DNA from: Rhizopus arrhizus | Taxonomy: Eukaryota > Mucoromycota > Mucoromycetes > Mucorales > Rhizopodaceae | Length of the DNA: 64,000 nt | Direction of reading: 5' to 3' | Assembly: GCA_024220505.1 (NCBI GenBank) | Contig: JAKZZE010000007.1 | Location: 1,302,001 to 1,366,000 of the forward strand | In this document: positions 34,151-45,057 of the stretch, piece by piece | Numbering within the stretch: position 1 is the stretch's first letter | Layout of the letters: each line of letters starts with the position of its first letter | The notes under the pieces: generated by a model | The model's database searches: none | Told to the model about the DNA's origin: nothing | The model's input: only the letters and a program-made list of their open reading frames with translations | Translations under genes and position numbers: made by a program

Positions 34151-37100
34151 ATGTCTGATCGTGGTATTCAATTCAACCCTGCTCCTGCCAATGCTCGTGG
34201 CTCTAACTCTGTTGGGCAACCAATCGCTGTTCCTTCTCGTGCTGTTGTTCCTGAGCTTGCTTCAAGCGATGCCATTCCAGATAGCTTTGCCTATCCTAGG
34301 CCTGGTTTTCCTCCCATGACCCATGTTCAGAAGCGAATGCGCCAAGCCGAAGACATGGAGACTGATGAAGTATCTCTTTCTTTTTCCATTTATATGGAGC
34401 TAAGAAAAGAAAATGATGGTTTGAAGGAGATGCTTCGAAAAGAGCAAGAGGAAAAGCAGGCCTTGCAAGTAGCATACAGCAAGCTCAAAGAAGCATACGA
34501 TGAGCTTGAAGCAGAATCAGGCAAAGGCGCAAAGCCGATTGCTACTGCTGTCAAAGTAAGAACATTAAAATTCAATTTTAAACAAATATACTAATCGCTT
34601 TTCTCTGAAATATAGGATGCTGTGAGAAATCACTACAACAACCTGCCGCCATCATCTCAATATGTTCTTGAAAAGCCTCTGAAGTCTGCTGAAAATCAAA
34701 GAGTATTTAAATTGCTGCAGGATTATGTGAATAGCCATTATTCATATAAAAATACCAACAACCGCGATTTGCGCAAGTACCTCGAGCGCCAATATTATAC
34801 AAAGAAGGCGGGAATATCCACAGGTGAAGAGGAAGATCCAGTTGAAGAATTTATAAGAAAACGAAAAGCAGCAAAAGTCACCCGTAGAAGCGCTGTAAGT
34901 GCCACATAAAATATTGTAATCGCATAACTAACTTTGTTTTTTAGAAAACAAGAGCTCGTAAGGCTATATACGAGCAGTACAAGGATCAAGGCGTTTACGA
35001 AAGCTATCCAAACTGTGAGTATTTGCTTCAACAGCAATACATGTCTGAAGAAGAAGACATGTACAACAATGAAACAATCGATAAGGTGGAGGAAATTCTT
35101 CTGGAGCAAAATCCAGATAGAATGGCTCCTTTTACTGAAAAGGAACGTATGTCTGTCTTGTGCAAGAAAACAGTTGATTATTTTGAAGTTCGCGTACCAA
35201 AGTACAGATCACCTGCTGTAAGTTTAATTAATATCTTTTTAAGCGCAATCTGTTGTAAACATAGTTATTTTCTATATGATATCAGTTGTATTAAAATAAA
35301 TAACGATACACAAAAGATTAAACTATGATTGAACAATTCCACACTTTTCCAAATTTAGAACAATAAGATCAATATCTGTCATCCTAGAGAGTCTAATCAA
35401 TTGTCAACCCCAAAAGTAATTAGATCAAAGTTAATTGACTGGTTATTATTTCTATTGTTCAACTTCAGATGCATATATTAGAACATCGACAAGCTTTAGC
35501 TTAATCATTGGTTCTTCAGCACGACATCGTGACCGAGTCTATATCTTTTATATCTACGCTCACAAAGAATATAAATAGATGCCAACTTTTTATCCATAAA
35601 GCGAGGCCTTTTCGCAATATAAAGAAATCTGCAATAAAGAAGGATTTTAATTTTATATTGCTGCTATTGTTTTTTTGTTTAATTTTTTATTTAATCTTGC
35701 GATTAAAACATTTTTTAAAATTAATCATCCTTCTGGTTCCTACCCTGGTAAACTGCTATGGAAAGCCCTAAACAAGAAGATCGACCCATGGAGCATGATC
35801 CATCCGATATGGAGATCGAACAAGCAAGTCAAGACCCCTCTCTTACTGAAGATGGCTCTGAAGTAACCCCAAAAATAAATGCCAATGCGCATGAAATTAC
35901 CTCTGATCATGATGACATTGATGCTGAAGTTTCAAAACTCATAAGGTATAAAAAGGAAGAATCTGCTCGGTTATATCAAAAACATATAATGGCTGGTGAA
36001 GAAGAACAAGCAGACTTGGCGTTTAAGAAAATGAGAAAATATGGTGCACAGTTGCTTGCTCTCTCTGGTAAATTTGTTTCTCCTGTAATCACTCCTGTCA
36101 AGAAGGAAATTGGTTTGCGTTTGACCCAAAATGACATACCCAAGTTTCAACTCTCTTCTTGGCCTGATATCCCATTTCCTGGTGAGAAATGTTACGAATC
36201 TGTCGAACACTTTTTGCGGTCCTTTGAAAAGGTAATCTATTCTGCTGCCTTGGACATTCAAGAGGTTTGGCGCCGGTATCTCCCTGTTTCTTTGGCCTTC
36301 GACCATGATGATTGGATCGAAAAAGAGCTCAAAAGATGTGATACATGGAACACAGCTAGAATTGTCTTTACGAACAAATTCCTGACTGATAATGCTAGAA
36401 CAGATGCTATGCATCGTCTATTCACTATGACAATGAATAAAAATGAATCTGTCTCTTCGTATATGACCCGATTTTTAAGCACTTGTATTGAGGCTGGGGC
36501 AAATAAAAATGATCCAATGGTGGCTGCTAGATTTAAAGCATCATTCTCTGAACCTGTTCTTGAGAAGTGTAAGACAGCTTTTGTTTTAAAAGAAAATAAG
36601 AACATACCATGGACTGTAGAGAGAGCTGCTGAAATAGCAAGAAATTTGCTAGGAGATGACCCGAGAACATATTCAGGAGCATCCTATGCCAATGTCGCCA
36701 GTGGTAGTAAAAGAATCCACACAAATGCTGGTCCTTTCAGTGTTCAAAAAAGAAACAAAGGTCATGGTTCGTCTGGTGCTTTCTTTTGTTCAAGACATGG
36801 TGGTACAGCTGCAAATCACAATGAAGATGATTGCTATAGTAAAACAAAAAAGAAAAATGATGCTGCGTCGACCATAAACAACAAATATTATGGCAATAAA
36901 AATTTTCCTCATAAGGCAAGCACAAGTAAACCCTGTCGCTATTGCGGTAGAAGTTGGTCTCATGGCCATCATTGTCAAGAATATGCAGACTATAAAAGAA
37001 AACTTCATGTCGATCCAAAAAATCCAAGAGATTCGGACAAGTCAATTTATGCCATTGTTCGTACTGCAAATGAAGAAAATGATCATGATCATGATATGAC

Positions 37101-40100
37101 AGAAGCTGAAAATCACTCATATGACTGTAAGGCATTATGAAATAAAAAAACTGAAGATGAAGATACTAATCCATTTAAACTTTTGACTCCTATATTAATA
37201 GAGGGCAAGAAATTAATTGGAAAGATTGACACTGGCAGTGATATCACTTGTATATCAAAAATTTGTTTGAATAATAAATTGAATATTGACAAAGTGAATT
37301 CTGTAAATGGTTCTTTAAATTTTTTGTCTTCAGATAATAATTGTAAACGAATTGGACAAACTGATCCTCTCACTTTAACATATATGAATAACATCTCTTT
37401 TAAACATTCTTTTGAAGTTGTAAATTTTAATGAGACAATGAAACAAGAATTTGATGTCTTGCTTGGAACTGATGTTCTTGGAAAAATGAATATCGGTCTC
37501 ACTGGGGTAGCATACAAGTACCCAGGTAATGAAGATGATTATTCAAATAGATTAAAAGAAGACGCACAATTCCTTAATATGAATTTTGACGCTAATAATG
37601 AGATTGAACCTAACAACTCACCCTATGGTACCGAAGATCAACAAAAGCAATTCATGGCTTATATCCAGAGTGCAATTGATGACAACCAAAATATTCCTGC
37701 TGGATCTTTCTGCACAGTACCAGAATCTGTAGTAGAGTTACCAATGGAAAAGGGAGCAAAGTCCTATAAGAGACAATACCCAATTGCTCACCGACAAATG
37801 CCTGAATTAGAAGAGCAAATAAATGAATGGTTAGAAGCAGGTATCATCAAAGAGAACCGCGCTAACACATCATTTAATAGTCCTTTATTAATGGTACCAA
37901 AGAAAGATGAGAACAATGAGATAACGAGCCACAGAGTATGTTTAGATGTTCGTGGTATCAACAAACTAATCCCTGATGTCGTATATCCTGTTCCAAAAAT
38001 AAGAAGCATATTTGACAACTTAGCTGGTGGTGAAGTATTCACTAAGATTGACTTGAAGAATGCATACAATAGTTTCCTTGTAGCCCCTAAAGATCAACAC
38101 AAACTCTCCTTCCAATTTAAGAATCGAACATATACCTTCCAAGGATGTTGTTTCGGTCTAAAAACAGTTACTGCAATATTCTGTAAAGTGATGAAAATAC
38201 TCTTTGCGGATATGGATTTCATCGAGACCTATGTTGATGACTGTGTAATTAAAGGAACAGCTGAAAACCATGCTTCAAATGTAAAAAAAGTGATTGAACG
38301 ATTAACTTCCGTCAACCTAAAAATCAATGTAAAGAAATGCAGTTGGTATCAACGATCAATCTATCTTTTAGGATTTGTAGTTGAAAGTGGTGGTATCATC
38401 AAAGTAGATCCACGCCGCTTAACAAACATCGATAGTTGGCCTATACCACGCAATAAAAAAGAAGTAATGCGATTAATGGGCATTGTATCATATATGAGAG
38501 ACTTTATACCTTTAATCTCTCGTGTAGCTGCACCTATCGACAGACTTCGTAATGATCCTGATGTAGAGAACAACTGGACACAAGAGCATACTGATGCATT
38601 CATTGCTTTGAAAGAGATTCTAAAATCAAAGACACTGTTGCACACTCCAGACTTATCCAAAAAATTCTATGTGGCTACTGATGCCTCACAATATGGTGTT
38701 GGTGCAGTATTGACCCAAAGAGATGAGCTGAATAGAACTTTACATATTGCATTTGCATCTAAATCTTTGTCACCCTCTCAACGTAAGTGGAATACAACTA
38801 AACGTGAACTGTACGCGGTAGTGTTTGCACTAGAAAAATATCGTGAGTTTTTATGGGGAAATAAATTTGAATTACGTACTGACCATAAGGCTTTAATGTA
38901 TTTACATACCCAAGAACAAGCAAACCCTATGATGATAGGCTGGTTAGAAACTTTATTAGATTTCAACTTTGATGTGATTCACATACAAGGAATTCTCAAT
39001 CAATTACCAGATTTACTTTCTAGACTTTATGAACCTTGCTTGAATAATGAGTTCATGCTGGGTGGGGGTGATGCTGCGCAAAAAGAAAATAAAAAAGAAA
39101 AAAAGGAAAATAAAAGTAAAAATAAAAATAAAATAAAAGTTAAAAGACAGACAAACTCTACAGCAAAGAGACACAACTTGATCTATAGTCAGGACAAGAA
39201 ACTAAATGTGCTAGCTGTGAAAATAAAAAATAAAAGTTTGCTAATAATCCCACAACTGACTATATGACTCCTCCACCTGAGAAGAGAGCACGTCTACTTG
39301 AAGATGCTCATACCTTCGGACACTTCGGTAGTACGAGTATTGTGGAGCAATTACATTCCCAAGGACTTCATTGGAATAATATTTATAAAGATGCTACTGA
39401 GACAATCAAATCATGTATTGAATGCCAGAGACACAATGTAAGCAAGAAAGGTTATCATCCTTTAAAAAACATTCTTGCATATCTACCATTTGACCATATT
39501 GGAATTGATCTTTTAGGACCTTTACCTGTCACGGCAAATGAAAATGTCTATGTCCTTGTGATGATAGATGTATGTACCAGGTACATCATACTGCGTCCAT
39601 TAAAAAATAAACAAAGTGACACTGTAGCAAAAGAATTAATAAAAATCTTTGGTGACTATGGCATACCTAAAATTATTCAAAGTGATAACGGCAGAGAGTT
39701 TAAAAATAGCCTCATGCACTCATTATCCAAGCACCTAGGAATAGATCGCAGATACAGTACAGCCTTTCACAGTCGAGGTAATGGCGTGAGCGAGAGCGCT
39801 GTAAAGACGACATTAAACACTATAAGAAAAATGGTTAATTCTAACAGCAATGATTGGGACGATGTATTGCCAATTGTCCAACTAGCGTCGAATTATAAAA
39901 TAAGACACCGTTCAAAGAGTGCTCCATTTTCCTTGATGTTTGCTCGAAGACTTAATAGCTTTGAGGATTACAGTGATCAGAGTATAGCTGATAAGATTCC
40001 TAATAGACCTGTTACAGAACAAGAGCTGATTGAGAGAACTGATCGCATGTACCAGATAGTGTTTCCTGCCATTCGTGAAAGAACACAGAAGATCATAGAG

Positions 40101-40687
40101 GAAGCAAACAAGAGGTTCAATGACAGAAATATGATCATAGATCTTCCGAAGGATACTGCAGTTATGGTTAGATTACCAGGACGGACTAGTAAGTTGTCAC
40201 CTCTTTATGAAGGGCCTTACATTGTCGTTCGAAAAACTCAAGGTGGTTCCTATGTCTTAAAAGATGAGCAAAATGAACTGTTACATCGTGAATATGTCCC
40301 ATCAGAACTTAAGATAGTCTCTATTGACGAAACAGCTATAGAAGATGAATACTATGAAGTTGAGGATATTAGAGATCACAGAGGCGGTCCAGGACAAAGA
40401 GAGTACCTTGTAAAATGGGCTGGTTATGGTGAAAGAGAGAATACGTGGGAAAAAGCATCATCCTTCTCCAGCACAGTACCCATTGATAAATATTGGCTTA
40501 AGAGAAAAAAGTTGAAGGAATTAGAGCAAGCAAGAAAGCAAAAGATGATAGCTAACGAAATAGACTACACTAAAAAGACTTCTGCTAGACCTAATGTGAC
40601 TGAAGAAAACAAGAATTATAAAAGAAAGGACATGGTACAAGATAGCACAGTCCTTAGAAAAAGTAAAAGAATAAGAAACAATAGAAA

Positions 40688-40725
<38 letters not shown>

Positions 40726-41561
40726 CATGTAGCAGAGCGGCCGCTGACTTCATAAACTTGCTGAGCATCAAGATACATAAATTAACCAATAAGAAAATAA
40801 CATTTAGTATCTGCATGAATGCCGACCTGACTATTGTCAAGTCTGGGGGAGGATAATGTTGTAAACATAGTTATTTTCTATATGATATCAGTTGTATTAA
40901 AATAAATAACGATACACAAAAGATTAAACTATGATTGAACAATTCCACACTTTTCCAAATTTAGAACAATAAGATCAATATCTGTCATCCTAGAGAGTCT
41001 AATCAATTGTCAACCCCAAAAGTAATTAGATCAAAGTTAATTGACTGGTTATTATTTCTATTGTTCAACTTCAGATGCATATATTAGAACATCGACAAGC
41101 TTTAGCTTAATCATTGGTTCTTCAGCACGACATCGTGACCGAGTCTATATCTTTTATATCTACGCTCACAAAGAATATAAATAGATGCCAACTTTTTATC
41201 CATAAAGCGAGGCCTTTTCGCAATATAAAGAAATCTGCAATAAAGAAGGATTTTAATTTTATATTGCTGCTATTGTTTTTTTGTTTAATTTTTTATTTAA
41301 TCTTGCGATTAAAACACAATCAACTAATTATCCAATATTCAGTGTACCGAATTTTTTAAGCTGTTGGATGATCAGATAGCAAGTGACAAGGCAAAGAGGC
41401 AAAGAACTGGAAATAACAGCATCCAATTTCTTCCTCGTATACAAAGAAAATGCTCGTTGCCTGTTCCTGACTTCATCAAAAAAGAAAATATAACTGAAGA
41501 GAGTATCGCTTGGGCTTTTGGTGGTGAAATAGAGTTGGATGAAATCAACTTGCTGTTTTAA
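34151..41561 (+). CDS. Unrecognised coiled-coil protein gene with a 6-kb retrotransposon in its last intron
   Basis: Exons 34151-34555, 34616-34894, 34945-35217 and 41361-41561 join in phase 0 to 385 residues. The N-terminus is Pro/Ala-rich and disordered. A coiled coil follows (residues about 75-125, ELRKENDGLKEMLRKEQEEK), then a conserved-looking basic helical region (HYNNLPPSSQYVL, NRDLRKYLERQYY), an acidic segment, and PFTEKERMSVLCKKTVDYF before the last intron. The last exon ends AWAFGGEIELDEINLLF. No catalytic motif is visible. The last intron has normal GTAAG and TTTTTAAG ends and is 6143 nt, because LTR element A sits inside it. If the cell splices it, the protein is intact. Confidence 0.6.
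35251..35710 (+). repeat. 5' LTR of element A
   Basis: Starts TGTTGTAAACATAG and ends GCGATTAAAACA. Compared by eye it is identical in length and very nearly identical in sequence to 40857-41316. Confidence 0.92.
35758..37140 (+). CDS. Gag of element A
   Basis: 460 codons ending in TGA at 37138-37140. It carries a retrotransposon Gag domain (residues about 120-300, including WPDIPFPGEKCYESVEHFL) and a C-terminal knuckle CRYCGRSWSHGHHCQ, which has C-x2-C-x5-H-x3-C spacing rather than the usual C-x2-C-x4-H-x4-C. The next frame (Pol) is in the same phase after the stop, so a Gag-Pol fusion needs only readthrough of the UGA. Confidence 0.85.
   Translation: MESPKQEDRPMEHDPSDMEIEQASQDPSLTEDGSEVTPKINANAHEITSDHDDIDAEVSKLIRYKKEESARLYQKHIMAGEEEQADLAFKKMRKYGAQLLALSGKFVSPVITPVKKEIGLRLTQNDIPKFQLSSWPDIPFPGEKCYESVEHFLRSFEKVIYSAALDIQEVWRRYLPVSLAFDHDDWIEKELKRCDTWNTARIVFTNKFLTDNARTDAMHRLFTMTMNKNESVSSYMTRFLSTCIEAGANKNDPMVAARFKASFSEPVLEKCKTAFVLKENKNIPWTVERAAEIARNLLGDDPRTYSGASYANVASGSKRIHTNAGPFSVQKRNKGHGSSGAFFCSRHGGTAANHNEDDCYSKTKKKNDAASTINNKYYGNKNFPHKASTSKPCRYCGRSWSHGHHCQEYADYKRKLHVDPKNPRDSDKSIYAIVRTANEENDHDHDMTEAENHSYDCKAL
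37141..39267 (+). CDS. Pol of element A: protease, reverse transcriptase, RNase H
   Basis: The frame is open from just after the gag TGA and in phase with gag; the first ATG is 37183. Protease: KIDTGSDITCI. Reverse transcriptase: VCLDVRGINKLIPD, FTKIDLKNAYNSF and the catalytic YVDD. RNase H: VATDASQYGVGAVLTQ and LRTDHKAL. A long Lys-rich tail follows. The TGA stop at 39265-39267 overlaps the ATG of the integrase frame as ATGA. Confidence 0.88.
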   Translation, partial: NKKTEDEDTNPFKLLTPILIEGKKLIGKIDTGSDITCISKICLNNKLNIDKVNSVNGSLNFLSSDNNCKRIGQTDPLTLTYMNNISFKHSFEVVNFNETMKQEFDVLLGTDVLGKMNIGLTGVAYKYPGNEDDYSNRLKEDAQFLNMNFDANNEIEPNNSPYGTEDQQKQFMAYIQSAIDDNQNIPAGSFCTVPESVVELPMEKGAKSYKRQYPIAHRQMPELEEQINEWLEAGIIKENRANTSFNSPLLMVPKKDENNEITSHRVCLDVRGINKLIPDVVYPVPKIRSIFDNLAGGEVFTKIDLKNAYNSFLVAPKDQHKLSFQFKNRTYTFQGCCFGLKTVTAIFCKVMKILFADMDFIETYVDDCVIKGTAENHASNVKKVIERLTSVNLKINVKKCSWYQRSIYLLGFVVESGGIIKVDPRRLTNIDSWPIPRNKKEVMRLMGIVSYMRDFIPLISRVAAPIDRLRNDPDVENNWTQEHTDAFIALKEILKSKTLLHTPDLSKKFYVATDASQYGVGAVLTQRDELNRTLHIAFASKSLSPSQRKWNTTKRELYAVVFALEKYREFLWGNKFELRTDHKALMYLHTQEQANPMMIGWLETLLDFNFDVIHIQGILNQLPDLLSRLYEPCLNNEFMLGGGDAAQKENKKEKKENKSKNKNKIKVKRQTNSTAKRHNLIYSQDKKLNVLAVKIKNKSLLIIPQLTI
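39264..40691 (+). CDS. Integrase with C-terminal chromodomain, element A
   Basis: 475 codons in the -1 frame relative to Pol. It has the HHCC zinc domain (HTFGHFGS ... CIECQRH), the D,D-35-E core (GIDLLGPLP; IIQSDNGREF; GNGVSESAVK), and a chromodomain (EVEDIRDHRGGPGQREYLVK, then WAGYGERENTWE). Chromodomains of chromoviruses direct integration to chromatin marks. A separate integrase frame joined by an ATGA overlap is unusual. It could be made by reinitiation or by -1 shifting in the 35-nt overlap. Confidence 0.88.
40690..40722 (+). repeat. A33 tract after the integrase stop of element A
   Basis: Thirty-three consecutive A lie between the integrase stop and the polypurine tract. Confidence 0.9.
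40857..41316 (+). repeat. 3' LTR of element A
   Basis: TGTTGTAAACATAG ... GATTAAAACA, followed by the target duplication CAATC. Confidence 0.92.
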
Positions 41562-42880
41562 AAAAAAAAAACTTGTGAAATAAATAAAACAAAAAAAAAA
41601 TGAAAGCGGTGTTTAGATCTTTAAATTTAAATTTTTTTTTTTACCTTTGTTTCATTCTAGATTTGGTTACAGATAAAATCAGTTTGCCGTTTGTATTGTG
41701 GTCTTTGAATCTTATTTTAGATTTCTGTTTGATGCTTTCCACCTTCGTCATATTTGGTCCACTTTTATTTTTTTTAATGAAAAAATTTCTAAAGTACTTT
41801 TTTTTTAAAGCCCAAATTTAAAACACTCGTTTTTTTTATTCAAGTTTAAACAATACATTGAATGGAGATTCCTTTTGTAATGTCAATGCTGGGAATGTAT
41901 TTTTTTTTTTTTTTTTCAAAAGTACTTAGTAACAATATACTTTTTCTTTTGTTTTTTAACCTTTTCATAGAAATCTCAAGACGTGTAGCATAATAGACAT
42001 TCATTCCGTTGCCGCCTTTTTTTTCTTTACTCTCAAAAAATAAAAATGATTATCAAAAATACTCTGTCTTTTTTATGCCGTGATCTTACTATTTAAAACA
42101 TATCTTTTTCAGCTTTAAAACAAGTTTAACTTCTTTAGAGCCAAAAGAATCCTTCTTTTTTTTATATATTTTATTCAATCTTTTAAATTTTCTACCATAT
42201 TCACATTCTTTTTTTTTTTTGTTCCAATTTATAAACACATACTTTTATACTTATTATTATAGCGATATTATGCACTTATATAAGAGTTTCATCCCTCTTA
42301 TTCATATGTGCCTCTTCACTCTTTCTTCTTTTTTTTTTTTTTTTCTTTTGTTCATTAGTAACCAAAATAAATCTCCTTTTGTATTAAACAAAGTTTTTTT
42401 TTTGTAAAATACGACATGAGAGCCGAAGAATGCTTGAAAAGAAAACGCCACGACTCAATCACTTGGATTTCCGAGCTTGTAGGCCAATAGAACTGTGTTT
42501 TCGATCTTTGTTGAAGTTAAAAAATATTGCACTGAAGTTGAAAAAGCATAGTCTTCCCAATTTGTAATCTTGTATGGCATCATGTAGCACAACAGAAAAT
42601 TATTTATTTTTTTAAAAAATACAATGTCTTTTTATTCAACAAACATATTATATACTTTTGATTATTTTTATAGATTTACAATCTATTTTTTTCAAGCTTT
42701 CTTCTGATATAAAAATCAGCTTTCTAACATTTAAATCCGAGTTCTCACTCATTTAATAGAATTACCACTATCAAAAAAGATCAACTTTATCAACTTGGAT
42801 AACGGTGATTGGGTGCAGTGGAATTCATTTGAAAAAAAGAGGCGGCCCTGGCGAACATAGCACATATCAGAAATGTATAA
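41562..42880. other. Intergenic, AT-rich; no gene recognised
   Basis: Many T-runs and short frames. A segment at about 42415-42510 is less AT-rich but shows no recognisable protein. Nothing else is supported up to the tRNA gene. Confidence 0.5.
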
Positions 42881-42952
42881 TCCTCAATGGTCCAGTGGCT
42901 AGGATCTGTCGCTTTCACCGACATGGCCGGGGTTCGATTCCCCGTTGGGGAA
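42881..42952 (+). tRNA. tRNA-Glu (anticodon TTC)
   Basis: A 72-nt cloverleaf. The acceptor arm pairs TCCTCAA with TTGGGGA (one T-G pair), and the discriminator base is A. The anticodon stem is TGTCG/CGACA with loop CTTTCAC, giving anticodon TTC at 42914-42916. The T arm is CCGGGGTTCGATTCCCC, which holds the B-box GGTTCGATTCC. A T-run begins at 42956 and would stop RNA polymerase III. No intron. It reads GAA (and possibly GAG) glutamate codons. LTR element B starts 167 bp downstream. Confidence 0.95.
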
Positions 42953-43118
42953 AACTTTTATTTTTTATTTTTATTGCTTACGTAATAAGCAGTCATGTAC
43001 ATTTGAAGTTGCTTTAGTTTGACCGATTGTTTTTCTTTTTGCTTTTAAAAAAAATGGGTCCGAGAAAACCTGAAGTCGAGTTTATTTCACTTCCTTCGAG
43101 AGACAAATTGTTAGACAA

Positions 43119-43679
43119 TGTGACGAAAATAGAAATTTTTTCAATCAAACTGTACCACTTGACGAAGAAAGTTCGGACCTGAACTAAGTTCATGTCCTCA
43201 ATATTTTTGATAAACTCAATGAAATTGAATAACTCAACTAAATTCACAATTCAAAGGAAAACACAAAAATCTAAAAACATCACAAAATCAAGAAAACCAA
43301 AAACATATAAATATCAACAATTTATCAAGAATTATTATTATTATTATTATCTTACCTTATCCAAATAAATCTCCTTTGAAACAAAATACTTCTTTTATTT
43401 TATAAATAGGAAGAATCAATAATCCCTTGAATCATATACTTCATTGTAATCTCTTTTTTATTTTATCTTTTATCTTTCATCTTTTTATTTTACTTTTATT
43501 CAATTCAGACTGATCTACTTAACAAGATCTGGTGGTCACTCTACTCAAGCGAACTTACAACTCAAATTATCTACTCTTTTTTGGATATTAATTTATCCAA
43601 TACTTTATTCGATTACCAAAACTTTGTCTCAATAACTTATACCAAACCTACTTAAACCCGAAAGCCTAACAATCTCACA
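43119..43679 (+). repeat. 5' LTR of element B
   Basis: TGTGACGAAAATAG ... AATCTCACA, with TGTGA/TCACA ends. Inside, near 43530, it holds AAGATCTGGTGGTCACTC, which repeats the start of the primer-binding site. Confidence 0.9.
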
Positions 43680-43800
43680 TTTGGTGGTCACTACGAGGGA
43701 AAATCAATTAAAACAGTAAACAAATCAAACTATCAGAAAAACTTCAAAAAGAAAATTATTCAAAATCGACTCTACAATTTCAGAACACTTATTAGCAACA

Positions 43801-45057
43801 ATGAATACAGCAGGACAAAACGTGTTGGCCTCGATTAGCAACCAAAGCGTAGCCCAAGGATATCGTCCTAAACTAATTGAATTTTATGGTTATGAAGGGG
43901 AAGATTTCCGTCACTTTCAAGAAATACTGGAATCATTCTTAGCCATTAGCAACACAAATACTGATGCCCGAAGACTGGTTATCCTAAAATCACAATTGCG
44001 ACGTGCCGCCAAAATTTACTTTGAGCGCGTCATATTGAAGGAAAATCCTACGGTCACCTATGAAGAAGCCATAGAACAATTGAAGAAACATTATATCACA
44101 CCAGAGCTCATACAAAACTACGAACTGGAATTTAACGAAATGATGCAAGGAGAACAGGAGCATCCTCAAATTTTCCTTTCCCGGCTTAGAGAAGCTGCTG
44201 ATTTAGCAAACATCACGAGCGAAGAGGTAGTGGAAAGTCGCTTCCGTGCTGGTCTTCTTAAGGACATAAAACAATTCTGTATACAATCAAGTTCAAGAAA
44301 TTTTCAAGATTGGACAAATCATGCTGATGGATGGTGGAACGCCAACAGACCTAGAAAAATAGCAATGGTCGATAACCCATTTATACCAAGAAACGTGAGC
44401 CATGCTTTGATATACAATGAAGAAATCACGCATCCCAATAGATATTTGCCTAACCATCACAATCTTGAAATTATTGATGGACAAGAACATCAGATCCAGT
44501 ACATTCCAGTCAGTGATCCTTACACGAATGGTAGACGTGATTCTCAAAACTTATCTTTTACGAGAACAATGAATCAACCACAACTATCGACCATGGACAT
44601 CAGTAGAAAACTCGACAATTCTCAATATCTTTCAAGTCATAACCTGCAGCACCATAGCAATGGACTACCTCAGCATAGCAATCAGTCAGATATACTTAAC
44701 TTGATACAGCAGACTATAAGAAATGAATTGAACACTCAACAATCAACCGGTAGACCTTATAACAAAACCTACCGCAACAATAATAATGGAAACTATAACA
44801 ATGGAAATTATAAAGGAAACTTTAACAATTACAACAATGGAAATTATAATAATGGAAATAGTGGATATACTAACAATAGGAATTATGGGCATAATAATAG
44901 GAATGGTTCATATAACAACGATAATGGACGTTACAACAATAATACCAATAATGGGCATTACAATAACAACAACAATGATAGGAGAAAGGACACACAGACT
45001 GACTATCAGTACTATCCATCAGGGGACGTACGTCAAACACAACCTTCAAAAAACTAA
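43801..45057 (+). CDS. Gag of element B
   Basis: 418 codons. The first half is a Gag capsid-like helical domain (YGYEGEDFRHFQEILESFL; EFNEMMQGEQEHPQIFL). The last 100 residues are Asn/Gly/Tyr repeats with no zinc knuckle. The last sense codons and stop form A AAA AAC TAA (45048-45057), a canonical -1 slippery heptamer abutting the stop. The Pol frame is open through this point in the -1 phase. Confidence 0.85.
   Translation: MNTAGQNVLASISNQSVAQGYRPKLIEFYGYEGEDFRHFQEILESFLAISNTNTDARRLVILKSQLRRAAKIYFERVILKENPTVTYEEAIEQLKKHYITPELIQNYELEFNEMMQGEQEHPQIFLSRLREAADLANITSEEVVESRFRAGLLKDIKQFCIQSSSRNFQDWTNHADGWWNANRPRKIAMVDNPFIPRNVSHALIYNEEITHPNRYLPNHHNLEIIDGQEHQIQYIPVSDPYTNGRRDSQNLSFTRTMNQPQLSTMDISRKLDNSQYLSSHNLQHHSNGLPQHSNQSDILNLIQQTIRNELNTQQSTGRPYNKTYRNNNNGNYNNGNYKGNFNNYNNGNYNNGNSGYTNNRNYGHNNRNGSYNNDNGRYNNNTNNGHYNNNNNDRRKDTQTDYQYYPSGDVRQTQPSKN
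45048..45054 (+). promoter_or_regulatory. Putative -1 ribosomal frameshift site between gag and pol of element B
   Basis: The heptamer A AAA AAC is in the gag phase and is followed at once by TAA. Slipping back one base reads AAA AAA CTA AAT GGG and continues into the long pol frame. A downstream stimulatory structure was not checked. Confidence 0.6.

Larger units (their letters stand above)
35251..41316 (+). mobile_element. LTR element A: apparently complete Ty3/Gypsy chromovirus in an intron
   Basis: Two 460-bp LTRs (35251-35710, 40857-41316) flank Gag, Pol and integrase-chromodomain frames. The target duplication CAATC is at 35246-35250 and 41317-41321. A polypurine tract GTCTGGGGGAGGATAA lies next to the 3' LTR. 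A TGG that could begin the primer-binding site lies about 24 nt after the 5' LTR. LTR length identity, the exact duplication and long open frames point to a recent insertion. Confidence 0.92.

Noticed and set aside
35508..35771. 87-codon plus-strand frame, repeated at 41114
   Set aside because: It is inside the two LTRs of element A; identity is due to the LTR, not to a gene.
40733..40745. NotI-like GCGGCCGC near the 3' end of element A, as a sign of vector sequence
   Set aside because: A single 8-bp site without any flanking vector sequence; the element is continuous on both sides.
43014..43247. Minus-strand 77-codon frame, repeated at 52274-52495
   Set aside because: Both lie across the LTRs of element B and are copies of the same non-coding LTR sequence.
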